Shown: positions 1 to 5,828 of the stretch, one piece after another
How the letters are laid out: every line of letters begins with the position of its first letter
Numbering within the stretch: position 1 is the stretch's first letter
Origin: Chloroflexota bacterium
GTDB lineage: Bacteria; Chloroflexota; Limnocylindria; Limnocylindrales; CSP1-4
Assembly: GCA_016200675.1 (NCBI GenBank)
Contig: JACQEH010000253.1
Coordinates: 1 to 9,427, forward strand
Length of the DNA: 9,427 nucleotides
Direction: 5' to 3'
Made by a program: the position numbers and the translations under genes
Notes under the pieces: model-generated
What the model was told of the DNA's origin: nothing
Seen by the model: only the letters and a program-made list of their open reading frames with translations
The model's database searches: none

Positions 1-1
1 C

Positions 2-301
2 GCCGTCGCCGGGATCGTGGCCCACGGCATCGGGACCGGGGCGACGATCGCCGTCCGCTCGGCGACGTTCTCGGATGTCTTCGGCGGCCCGAACTTCGGG
101 ACGATCTTCGGGCTGCTCGCCGTCGCCTACCCGATTGGCGGCGCGGTGGCCGTCTACGGCGGCGCCCTATCCCTGGATCACCTCGGGACCGATGCGCCCC
201 TGGTCGGCCTGGTCCTCCTTGCCGTCGCCGGCTGGGCGCTGGCCCTCCGGGTCGCCGCGCCACGACGCTCGGCGAGGCGGCGCACGTACAGCGCCTCGTA
301 G
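2..301 (+). CDS. MFS transporter, C-terminal fragment
   Basis: The reading frame is open from the window edge and ends in TAG at 299-301, so only about the last 99 residues of a larger protein are visible. The segment S-D-V-F-G-G-P-N-F-G-T-I-F-G-L resembles the motif that precedes TM11 in major facilitator transporters of the oxalate/formate (OFA)-like and monocarboxylate groups, where it usually reads F-G-x-x-x-F-G-x-I-x-G. It is followed by two hydrophobic stretches (roughly GTIFGLLAVAYPIGGAV and PLVGLVLLAVAGWALAL) that fit TM11 and TM12, and then a short basic tail (RRSARRR) expected on the cytoplasmic side. The role is inferred as secondary transport across the inner membrane; the substrate cannot be read from this fragment. 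The gene converges on the minus-strand glycosyltransferase and overlaps its 3' end by 124 bp. Confidence 0.72.
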   Translation, partial: AVAGIVAHGIGTGATIAVRSATFSDVFGGPNFGTIFGLLAVAYPIGGAVAVYGGALSLDHLGTDAPLVGLVLLAVAGWALALRVAAPRRSARRRTYSAS

Positions 302-1311
302 CGATCGACCATCCGCTCGGCCGAGAAGCGGTCGAGGACGGAGGCCCGGATCGCCGCCCGGTCGAGGGTCGCAAGGTCGTCGATGAAATAGGCAAGGCCC
401 TGGACGTCGTCGCCGAGGAAGCCGTCCTCGCCGTGGCGGACGATCTCCGGCAGCGCCCCGGCCCGCATCGCCAGGACGGGCGTTCCGGTGGCCATGGATT
501 CAATGGCCACGAGGCCGAACGGCTCCGGCCAGTGGCCGGGCATGACCGTCGCATAGCTCCCGGCGAGGAGCTCGTCGCGGGCCGGCCCGTCGAGCTCGCC
601 GAGGAACTCCACGATCGAGCCGGCCGCCTTCAGGGCGGGCGCGAAGACCGCCGCATTGAATGCCTGCTCCCCGGCCGTCGGCCCGACCTTGGCGGCGATG
701 CGCAGGCGTCGCCCGGTCAGCCGGGCCAACTCGATCGCCTCGATGACGCCCTTCTCCGGCGTGATCCGGCCGACGAATGCCAGGTCGTCGCCAACCCGGT
801 CGCGAAACGGCGAATGCACCAGGTCCAGGCCGTTCGGGATGACAGCCCATGGCAGCCCCGGGTGCGGTGCGGCCTGGCTGGCCGAGACTGCCACGATCCC
901 TTCCCCGGCCCGGGCAAGCCCCGTCCGGGCCCAGGCCAGGTCCAGGCGGCCATGGAAGGTCGCGACGCCGACCGCGCCGTCCTCGCCGTTCAGCCGCCGC
1001 AGGACCGGCGGGTTGCCCGCCTCGAGGTGGAGATGGACGACGTCGAAGTCCTCCAGGCGCCGCTCGAGGAGACGGACCGTCCGGTCGACGTACCGCGATG
1101 GATCCCCGCTGAAGCCATCCGCCCGGAGCGCCCGCTCGACCGTGGGGACGAGCTCGCCCGGCACCGCCGAGTCGCCCGCGGCGAACGTCGTGACCCGATG
1201 CCCGCGCGCGTGGAGGCCGCGGACGAGCTGGTGGACGACCCGCTCCGTGCCGCCGTAGCCGGCGGGCGGCACGGCTTCGCTGGGCGGCGCGACCTGGGCA
1301 ATGCGGAGCAT
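178..1311 (-). CDS. GT4-family glycosyltransferase
   Basis: This is a 377-residue GT-B fold, retaining glycosyltransferase of family GT4. The N-terminal acceptor domain begins immediately at MLRIAQVAPP and has the glycine-rich G-G-T-E-R-V loop at residues 20-25. The C-terminal nucleotide-sugar domain shows F-V-G-R-I-T-P-E-K-G at 179-188 and the E-x7-E donor-binding motif (E263-P-F-G-L-V-A-I-E271), followed by G-T-P-V-L-A and A-L-P-E-I-V. I chose the ATG at 1311 because the family core starts there. An in-frame GTG at 1344 would add 11 low-complexity residues and leave 10 bp to the upstream stop; neither start has a convincing ribosome-binding site. The gene lies directly downstream of the debranching-type hydrolase in the same direction, so they are probably co-transcribed and act on the same glycan, possibly glycogen-like glucan or a glucosylated osmolyte (inference). 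The last roughly 27 residues are basic low-complexity sequence antisense to the MFS gene and are not part of the fold. Confidence 0.9.
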   Translation of the reverse strand: MLRIAQVAPPSEAVPPAGYGGTERVVHQLVRGLHARGHRVTTFAAGDSAVPGELVPTVERALRADGFSGDPSRYVDRTVRLLERRLEDFDVVHLHLEAGNPPVLRRLNGEDGAVGVATFHGRLDLAWARTGLARAGEGIVAVSASQAAPHPGLPWAVIPNGLDLVHSPFRDRVGDDLAFVGRITPEKGVIEAIELARLTGRRLRIAAKVGPTAGEQAFNAAVFAPALKAAGSIVEFLGELDGPARDELLAGSYATVMPGHWPEPFGLVAIESMATGTPVLAMRAGALPEIVRHGEDGFLGDDVQGLAYFIDDLATLDRAAIRASVLDRFSAERMVDRYEALYVRRLAERRGAATRRASAQPATARRTRPTRGASVPR

Positions 1312-1354
1312 CGGCGCGCCCCCGGCCGAGGACGCTCGGCTCACGACGCCGCGT

Positions 1355-3643
1355 TCACAGGCGCACCGTCACGTCGAGATCGCCCTCCTTGCGAAGGACC
1401 TCCACGCTCGTCCTGCCTCGCCAGCGATGGACCAGCAGGTCGCAGCTCCCGCGACCCACCCGCAGGTCCCGGATGACGAGCTTGCCCATGAACGCCGGGA
1501 GGTGCGGCCGAATGAGCTCGAGCTCGCCGCGATCGGCATGGGCCTGCAGGCCGAGGAGGGTCCGCACCAGGAACAGCGGGGCCGCGGCGGCCCAGGCCTG
1601 CGGGGAGCAGGCGACCGGGTAGGCCACAGGCGTCCCCGTTGTGCTGCGCTCGAAGCCGCAGAAGAGCTCGGGCAGGCGGAACGCCGGGAAGCTCTGGGCC
1701 GCTTCGAGGACCGCCGCGGCGAGCTTGTCCGCCGCGTCGATCGCCCCTGCTGCCTTGAGGCCGGCGGCCGCGATCGCGGTGTCGTGCGGCCAGACGGTGC
1801 CGGTGTGATAGCCGATCGGGTTGTAGCCGGGCTGCCCGGCCGCGTAGGTGCGGATCCCCCAGCCCGAGAAGAGGTCGGGCTCCATGAGGCGCCGGGCGAC
1901 GGCCGCGACGTCCCCGTCGGCGACGATGCCGCTCCACAGGCAGTGGCCCATGTTCGAGGCGACGGCATCCATCGGCTTGCGGCTCCCGTCGAGGGCCATC
2001 GGGACCGAGCCCTCGACCGGCCGGAAGGCGCTCGCGAATCGTGCCCGGAGCGCCGCGGCGGCCGTCTCCTGGGCAGCGGCGAGCGTCGCGTCGCCGCGGC
2101 GGCGGGCAAGGCGCGCCAGCCGGCGTCGAGCGTCGTAGACGTAGCCCTGGGCCGCGGCAAGGGCGATCGGCGGCTCCGCGAGGCGCCCCGTCCGGTCCCG
2201 GATGGCGTCCCCGGAGTCCTTCCAGCCTTGGTTCCGGAGGCCGCTCGGCGAGCGCCGCAGGTAGTCGACGAAGCCGTCGCCGGACTGCTCGGTCCTGGCG
2301 TCGATCCAGGCGAGGGCGGCCATCGCATTCGGCCACAGCTCGTCGACGAGCGCGTCGTCGCCCGTCCAGTCGAAGACCTCGCCCAGGAGGACGAGGAAGA
2401 GGGGCGTGGCGTCCACGGTCCCGTAGTAGGGCCCGAACGGGACCTCGTTGGTCCGGGCCATCTCGCCGGTCCGGAGCTCGTGGAGGATCTTGCCCGGCTC
2501 GGCGTCGCGCCAGGCGTCGTCGACCGTCGACTGGCGGGGGGCAAGGGCGCGAAGGGCATCGACGGCGACCCATGGCAGGAAGGCCATCGCCTCGAGGCCG
2601 GTCAGCAGGGCGTCGCGGCCGAAGAGGGTCGAGAACCACGGGACGCCGGCGCCCACGTAGGGCTCACCCTCCGGCGTCGTGTTGACGAGGAGGCACAGGT
2701 CGTCGATGGATCGCTGGAGGACCAGCTCGACGAGCCGGTTGTCGCACTCGACGGTCGTCCCGGCCGCGCGCCAGTCCCCGTGCGAGCGGTCCGGCTCGGC
2801 CGGCCGATGCTCGGGCCGATCGGGTCGGACGACGGGCACGATGGCCGCCGGCGGCGGGTCGATGTCGGCTCGCGCACTCCAGGTCACGGTCATCGACGCG
2901 CCGGGTTCCAGGGAGATGGCCCACGACGCGACGACCGCCGGCGGGGGTGCGGCCTTGTCCGCCACCCGACGATCGGGCCCGTCCATGCCCGTCGGCGGTC
3001 CGACGACCGGGCGCGGCTCGAACGCGAGATGCGTCCGCCGCGTTGCGGCGTCGAGGCCGAGGTACCCGAAGGTGATGGTCCCGGCGGCGTCGTCGACCTC
3101 GATCGGCAGCAGCTCGCCGCGGGACGCCCGCTCGTAGCCGCGGACCTCGAAGACGTCGGCCATGTCGACGTCCAGGCCCAGCTCCAGGCTGATAGCCTCG
3201 GTCGAGGGCGTGTGGTTGGCGATCGTCACTCGCTCGTTGTAGGCGTCGCTGATCCAGCGCTCGCGGGTGACCGCCAGCGTCCGCCGCTCGATGAGCCGGC
3301 CGCCGTGCTTGTCGGCCGGACGCACGCGGAGCTCCGGGTTCGTTGCCCTGACGACCCCCTCCCAGGCGCCGCCGGGATCGGAGGCGAGGACGACCGGGCG
3401 CTGGCCGCCGATCCGCAGGCGGGCCATGGACAGGATCCGGGTGTCGCCGTCGTAGAGCCCCAGGCCGCGGCCGTCCGGCTCGACGTCGCCGCCGGCGTCG
3501 CTCAGCAGGAAGAGATTGCCGTGCTTGACGACCTGGACGCCCCCGAGGTCGACGACCTCGACGATCGGGCGCGGGTGCGGCGCCACCAGGCGGGTGGGAT
3601 TCGCCGGAATTGCCGGCTCAACCGGACGGCGTTGCGCAGTCAT
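1355..3643 (-). CDS. amylo-alpha-1,6-glucosidase-type glycoside hydrolase (glycogen debranching family)
   Basis: This 762-residue protein has the two-part layout of bacterial debranching-enzyme-like hydrolases. A beta-rich N-terminal domain (about residues 30-260, GDE_N-like, with L-Y-D-G-D-T-R at 63-69) is followed by a linker rich in Pro, Arg and Asp (about 262-290) and an (alpha/alpha)6-barrel catalytic domain of the MGH1/GH63-like type (about 295-700). Strongly family-like blocks are G-x-P-W-F-S-T-L-F-G-R-D-A (333-345), N-Q-G-W-K-D-S (471-477), G-Y-H-T-G-T-V-W-P-H-D (611-621), L-P-E-L-F-C-G-F (657-664) and C-S-P-Q-A-W-A-A-A-A-P (679-689). The acidic residues in these blocks, such as D344, D476, D621 and E659, are candidates for catalysis. 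A short C-terminal beta segment follows. The expected role is cytoplasmic hydrolysis of alpha-glucosidic linkages, but relatives vary in substrate, so true glycogen debranching is not proven. The ATG start has no strong Shine-Dalgarno. The stop is 43 bp before the glycosyltransferase ATG. Confidence 0.9.
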   Translation of the reverse strand: MTAQRRPVEPAIPANPTRLVAPHPRPIVEVVDLGGVQVVKHGNLFLLSDAGGDVEPDGRGLGLYDGDTRILSMARLRIGGQRPVVLASDPGGAWEGVVRATNPELRVRPADKHGGRLIERRTLAVTRERWISDAYNERVTIANHTPSTEAISLELGLDVDMADVFEVRGYERASRGELLPIEVDDAAGTITFGYLGLDAATRRTHLAFEPRPVVGPPTGMDGPDRRVADKAAPPPAVVASWAISLEPGASMTVTWSARADIDPPPAAIVPVVRPDRPEHRPAEPDRSHGDWRAAGTTVECDNRLVELVLQRSIDDLCLLVNTTPEGEPYVGAGVPWFSTLFGRDALLTGLEAMAFLPWVAVDALRALAPRQSTVDDAWRDAEPGKILHELRTGEMARTNEVPFGPYYGTVDATPLFLVLLGEVFDWTGDDALVDELWPNAMAALAWIDARTEQSGDGFVDYLRRSPSGLRNQGWKDSGDAIRDRTGRLAEPPIALAAAQGYVYDARRRLARLARRRGDATLAAAQETAAAALRARFASAFRPVEGSVPMALDGSRKPMDAVASNMGHCLWSGIVADGDVAAVARRLMEPDLFSGWGIRTYAAGQPGYNPIGYHTGTVWPHDTAIAAAGLKAAGAIDAADKLAAAVLEAAQSFPAFRLPELFCGFERSTTGTPVAYPVACSPQAWAAAAPLFLVRTLLGLQAHADRGELELIRPHLPAFMGKLVIRDLRVGRGSCDLLVHRWRGRTSVEVLRKEGDLDVTVRL

Positions 3644-3670
3644 CCCGGCCGAGGATACCGCCGATCCGGG

Positions 3671-3701
3671 ACCGGGGACCCTGCGGGGTCAGGCCGCCGG
3701 T
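3671..3701. other. nested inverted repeats between CvpA and the hydrolase
   Basis: The 108-bp spacer 3644-3751 contains a 5-bp hairpin, GACCC (3677-3681) / GGGTC (3686-3690) with a TGCG loop, nested inside ACCGG (3671-3675) / CCGGT (3697-3701). On the minus strand it would form in RNA about 50 nt downstream of the CvpA stop and about 28 nt upstream of the hydrolase ATG. There is no U tract, so it is at best a weak terminator or leader structure. No clear -10/-35 pair for the hydrolase was found in the spacer. Confidence 0.35.
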
Positions 3702-3751
3702 CCTGCCCGGTTCCCTTCGTACGCCGTCCCATTCGTGCGCCGCCCGAGGCG

Positions 3752-4357
3752 TCAGCCGCCCGGGATGATCCCGCCGGGGAGCGTGCCGCCGGGAAGCCCC
3801 GGGATCGTGCGCGGGACGAGCGTCTTGATGTCCTGGGGCAGCAGCGGACCGAGCACGGCGAGCACGACTGGCACGAGCGTCTTCTCGAGGAGCTGGCCGA
3901 TGACCGACGTGTCGATCCCGTCCGCAACGCTCTTGAGGATGCCGAAGCCCGAGAGCTTGGCGAGCGCGCCGACCTCGGTCGCGTAGGTGTGGAGGATGAC
4001 GATGACGGCCGAGGCGATGAGGGCGGCCTCGATCCCCCCGAAGACGGCCCCGAGGAGCTTGTCCGTGGCCTTGCTCATGCCCTGGACGGCCACCTTCGAG
4101 AGGATCACCCGCGAGAAGAGGTTGAAGCCGAAGACGAGGACGGTGAAGGCCGCCGTGTAGCCGACCATGTCCGCGTACTGCCGCGGGATGTCCGGGAAGA
4201 CCCCGATCAACAGCGCCCCGAGCGGGCCGCGCAGGTAGGCGCCGAGCACGAACGAGAGGGCCATGAAGATGAGCCCGGCAAGCCGCCGCACGAAGCCGCT
4301 CTGCCAGCCGCCGGCGATGAAGGCGGCGAAGATGCCGAGGAAGATCAGGTCGGCCAC
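3752..4357 (-). CDS. CvpA family inner-membrane protein
   Basis: This 201-residue polytopic membrane protein has hydrophobic segments at about 3-17, 26-43, 65-85 and 103-123. The segment D-K-L-L-G-A-V-F-G-G-I-E-A-A-L-I-A (99-115) is the recognisable CvpA-family signature before the last helix, as is the N-terminal pattern W-x-x-G-F-V-R-R-L. CvpA was named for colicin V production in E. coli; elsewhere its members are linked to envelope integrity and stress, with no defined biochemical reaction. The protein has a C-terminal extension ending in repeated P-G-G motifs (186-201), which is longer than in minimal family members. The start is GTG at 4357, supported by an AAAGGA ribosome-binding site 6 nt upstream. 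The gene is separated from both neighbours by spacers with hairpins, so co-transcription with the hydrolase downstream (108-bp gap) is possible but not certain. Confidence 0.82.
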   Translation of the reverse strand: MADLIFLGIFAAFIAGGWQSGFVRRLAGLIFMALSFVLGAYLRGPLGALLIGVFPDIPRQYADMVGYTAAFTVLVFGFNLFSRVILSKVAVQGMSKATDKLLGAVFGGIEAALIASAVIVILHTYATEVGALAKLSGFGILKSVADGIDTSVIGQLLEKTLVPVVLAVLGPLLPQDIKTLVPRTIPGLPGGTLPGGIIPGG

Positions 4358-4434
4358 GGATCGTCCTTTCGGGTGCGATGGGGGCGGGACCGAGGGCCAC
4401 CGACGTCAGGGAGAGGTCCGCGGTCGAAGCCGCC

Positions 4435-4455
4435 GTGGTCGGGGAATCCGACCAC
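4435..4455. other. 8-bp inverted repeat in the CvpA leader
   Basis: GTGGTCGG (4435-4442) and CCGACCAC (4448-4455) form perfect 8-bp arms around a 5-nt loop. The element lies 78 bp upstream of the CvpA GTG on the minus strand. It could be an RNA hairpin or a protein-binding dyad; the sequence does not distinguish these. Confidence 0.4.
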
Positions 4456-4507
4456 CCCACAAGGGTATCGACACGGCAGACATCCGATCGGCTGCGCCCG
4501 CCACGTC

Positions 4508-4539
4508 GAACGGCCGGGCCCCGAAGGACCCGGCCGTTC
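4508..4539 (-). terminator. GC-rich hairpin, terminator-like, no U tract
   Basis: Perfect 11-bp arms at 4508-4518 and 4529-4539 (core CGGCCGGG / CCCGGCCG) enclose a 10-nt loop. It is the second of two tandem hairpins after the small ORF ending at 4601 on the minus strand. There is no T run on either strand, so it would be a hairpin-only type of terminator as proposed for some high-GC bacteria, or an mRNA-stabilising structure. Confidence 0.45.
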
Positions 4540-4553
4540 ATGCCCCAATCGAC

Positions 4554-4584
4554 GAGCCCCGATCTGGAGGGTGATCCGGGGCTC
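4554..4584 (-). terminator. hairpin just after the small TM ORF, no U tract
   Basis: GAGCCCCG (4554-4561) pairs with CGGGGCTC (4577-4584) across a 15-nt loop. On the minus strand it begins 16 nt after the stop of the ORF 4816-4601, which is the usual place for a terminator, but no U tract follows. Together with the hairpin at 4508-4539 it makes a tandem pair. Confidence 0.45.
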
Positions 4585-4600
4585 CTCTGAGGTGCGGGCG

Positions 4601-4816
4601 TCAGCCGCCGGCGATGGCGGGACCGGCGGCACCAAGGGCCGCCGGCAGGGCGAGGAGGATGATGAGAAGCGTGACGGCGATGAGGACGCCGTTGCGGAGC
4701 AGCGAGGCGGCCACGCCGCGGGCGGCGCCGGCCACGGTGATCAACGGTAGGAGCTCGACGAGGGAGGGCGGAGGGACCGGCCCGGACCGGCCGGTCCCTG
4801 GTGGATGGGCGCTCAC
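4601..4816 (-). CDS. small hypothetical protein with one C-terminal membrane segment
   Basis: This 71-residue ORF starts at a GTG 16 nt after the GlsB-family stop. I do not recognise a family. Residues 1-20 are Pro/Gly-rich and unstructured-looking. Residues about 42-66 (centred on VLIAVTLLIILLALPAALGAA) form one strong hydrophobic helix, and the chain ends in A-I-A-G-G. Its placement in a run of small membrane genes and its consistently C/G-ending codons argue for coding. Against it are the lack of a ribosome-binding site at the GTG and a perfect 11-bp hairpin (4772-4799) inside its first 15 codons, which suggests the real start may be further in (for example GTG for V28 or TTG for L25) or that the ORF is spurious. 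Function is unknown. Confidence 0.42.
   Translation of the reverse strand: MSAHPPGTGRSGPVPPPSLVELLPLITVAGAARGVAASLLRNGVLIAVTLLIILLALPAALGAAGPAIAGG
4772..4799 (-). terminator. 11-bp perfect hairpin after the GlsB-family gene, no U tract
   Basis: AGGGACCGGCC (4772-4782) and GGCCGGTCCCT (4789-4799) are perfectly complementary around a 6-nt loop. On the minus strand it starts about 33 nt after the GlsB-family stop. It lacks a U tract. It overlaps the predicted N-terminus of the next small ORF, which weakens that ORF's annotated start. Confidence 0.5.
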
Positions 4817-4832
4817 GAGGTCGTGCCGGAGG

Positions 4833-5105
4833 TCACCGCGGGCCGCGGCTCATGCCCCGCGAGCCCTGGGCGAAGCGGGCGATGAAGATGACCAGGATGG
4901 CGCCGAGGGTGGCGATGATGATGCTCTCGAGGTTGATCCCGTCGACAGAGCCGATCTTGAAGACGCTCGTGGCAAGGAACCCGCCGACGAGACCGCCGAC
5001 GATGCCGAGCACGACCATCATGATCAGGCCCTCACGGGAGCCCATGATCTGGTTGGCGAGGAAGCCGGCGATCGCGCCGACGATGATCCATGCGATGAAA
5101 CCCAT
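4833..5105 (-). CDS. GlsB/YeaQ/YmgE family stress-response membrane protein
   Basis: This 90-residue protein has the usual length and pattern of the transglycosylase-associated (GlsB/YeaQ/YmgE) family: helix 1 at about 3-20 (F-I-A-W-I-I-V-G-A-I-A-G-F-L-A), helix 2 at about 27-47 with the glycine-rich stretch G-I-V-G-G-L-V-G-G-F-L-A, and helix 3 at about 60-78 with A-T-L-G-A-I-L-V-I-F, ending in a short basic tail. Members are small inner-membrane proteins often induced in stationary phase or stress (for example GlsB in enterococci); no enzymatic activity is established and the old name is misleading. ATG start, with an AAGGAA-type ribosome-binding site about 11 nt upstream, a little far. The gene is 86 bp downstream of the YggT-family gene, with a hairpin in the gap. 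Confidence 0.88.
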   Translation of the reverse strand: MGFIAWIIVGAIAGFLANQIMGSREGLIMMVVLGIVGGLVGGFLATSVFKIGSVDGINLESIIIATLGAILVIFIARFAQGSRGMSRGPR

Positions 5106-5155
5106 GGCGGGTCAGTTCCTTCCAAGGTGCCGGTCGAGGCCGACGGGTGGCTGGG

Positions 5156-5182
5156 GACCGGCGAGGCGCGGCCTCGCCGGTC
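5156..5182 (-). terminator. 11-bp perfect hairpin between YggT and GlsB genes, no U tract
   Basis: GACCGGCGAGG (5156-5166) pairs perfectly with CCTCGCCGGTC (5172-5182) around a 5-nt loop. On the minus strand it begins 9 nt after the YggT-family stop, the expected position for a terminator, but no T run follows. It may attenuate or process rather than fully terminate. Confidence 0.5.
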
Positions 5183-5191
5183 GAATGCAGG

Positions 5192-5623
5192 TCAGGCCGG
5201 CTCGCGCCGGAAGATCCCCACGGCCCACAGGATGATGAGCTCGAGGATGGTCCAGCCGACGATCGCCACGATCGCCGTGATATCCAGGATCGATCCCGCC
5301 GAGTGGAGGGCGTCGGTCCGGAGGATGCCCTCGAACGGCGCGACGAAGATCTGGCTCAGGTTCAGGATCCCCGACACCAGGCCGTTCGCCTCCCTCGCAT
5401 CGAGGAGCAGGAGAACGATGCGCAGGCCGATGAGGACCTGCACCAGGCCGAAGAGGAGCGTGATGACGCGGCGCGTCATCTCGGATCCACCCGGGCGCGA
5501 GGTCGTGACCGAATGATCTGTTCGAACCGTCTCCCGAACGGCAGGCGCGACGACGGCATCCTGCACCGGGACCGGGGCGGGACTCTGGGTGACGACGGAC
5601 TGGTCCACGCTTTCGATGGCCAT
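5192..5623 (-). CDS. YggT family membrane protein
   Basis: This 143-residue protein's C-terminal part is a YggT domain: helix 1 at about 52-74 (V-I-T-L-L-F-G-L-V-Q-V-L-I-G-L-R-I-V-L-L-L-L), then the middle segment with L-S-Q-I-F-V-A-P-F-E-G-I-L (89-101), then helix 2 at about 112-134. YggT proteins are small, poorly understood inner-membrane proteins; roles in osmotic tolerance and, in Gram-positives and cyanobacteria, cell division or thylakoid functions have been described. Unusually, residues 1-48 are a hydrophilic, Pro/Val/Thr-rich extension. The frame stays open far upstream (to about 6010), but the ATG at 5623 is fixed by an exact AGGAGG ribosome-binding site. The alternative start M49 (5479) would give a minimal YggT, but has no comparable site. 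Divergent from the response regulator. Confidence 0.85.
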   Translation of the reverse strand: MAIESVDQSVVTQSPAPVPVQDAVVAPAVRETVRTDHSVTTSRPGGSEMTRRVITLLFGLVQVLIGLRIVLLLLDAREANGLVSGILNLSQIFVAPFEGILRTDALHSAGSILDITAIVAIVGWTILELIILWAVGIFRREPA

Positions 5624-5628
5624 GTCTT

Positions 5629-5634
5629 CCTCCT
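5629..5634 (-). promoter_or_regulatory. AGGAGG ribosome-binding site of the YggT-family gene
   Basis: A perfect AGGAGG on the minus strand stands 5 nt before the ATG at 5623. It decides the start of this gene, because the open frame continues about 390 bp further upstream into sequence that is antisense to the response regulator. Confidence 0.85.
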
Positions 5635-5736
5635 GCTTGGGTATCCGGGGAAGCGGGGACATCTGAGACCACTGCCGGACCACGGACCGATCACAAGGGG
5701 ATCGGCCGTCCCGAGTGTCAGCCACGGGACCTGTGA

Positions 5737-5757
5737 CGTCATGACACGGCGTCATGC
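5737..5757 (+). promoter_or_regulatory. direct-repeat element A, candidate response-regulator operator
   Basis: The element has two direct CGTCATG copies (5737-5743 and 5750-5756), 13 bp start to start. The first also lies in two overlapping palindromes, TGACGTCA (5734-5741) and GTCATGAC (5738-5745). A near-identical 21-bp copy in inverted orientation lies at 6734-6754, with 19 of 21 positions matching. It sits in the 205-bp divergent spacer between the YggT-family gene and the response regulator, where the -35 of the regulator promoter would be. OmpR/PhoB-family regulators bind tandem direct repeats, so autoregulation is the likely meaning (inference). Confidence 0.55.
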
Positions 5758-5770
5758 GAAGCGGACTTCT

Positions 5771-5799
5771 GGTATACCGATTCCGATCGCGTCGATCGG
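5771..5799 (+). promoter_or_regulatory. possible -10 region and leader dyad of the response regulator
   Basis: TATACC at 5773-5778, inside the palindrome GGTATACC, is a fair -10 match (4 of 6). No consensus -35 is present 16-18 bp upstream; that place is taken by the second half of the direct-repeat element, as in activator-dependent promoters. A start point near 5785 would place the dyad CCGATCG (5783-5789) / CGATCGG (5793-5799) at the very 5' end of the transcript. The leader would be about 45 nt. Confidence 0.35.
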
Positions 5800-5828
5800 C
5801 GACGCGCTGCGCATGTGGGTGATGGCGC

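Noticed and set aside
433..1476. Plus-strand open frame of 347 codons
   Set aside because: Antisense to the GT4 gene, with Arg/Pro/Asp-rich low-information sequence and no recognisable motif.
1301..4750. Very long plus-strand open frame (1149 codons)
   Set aside because: It is antisense to the hydrolase and CvpA genes, rich in Arg/Gly/Ala/Asp and Glu with no domain pattern; long antisense frames are expected in high-GC coding DNA. The opposite strand has clear family motifs.
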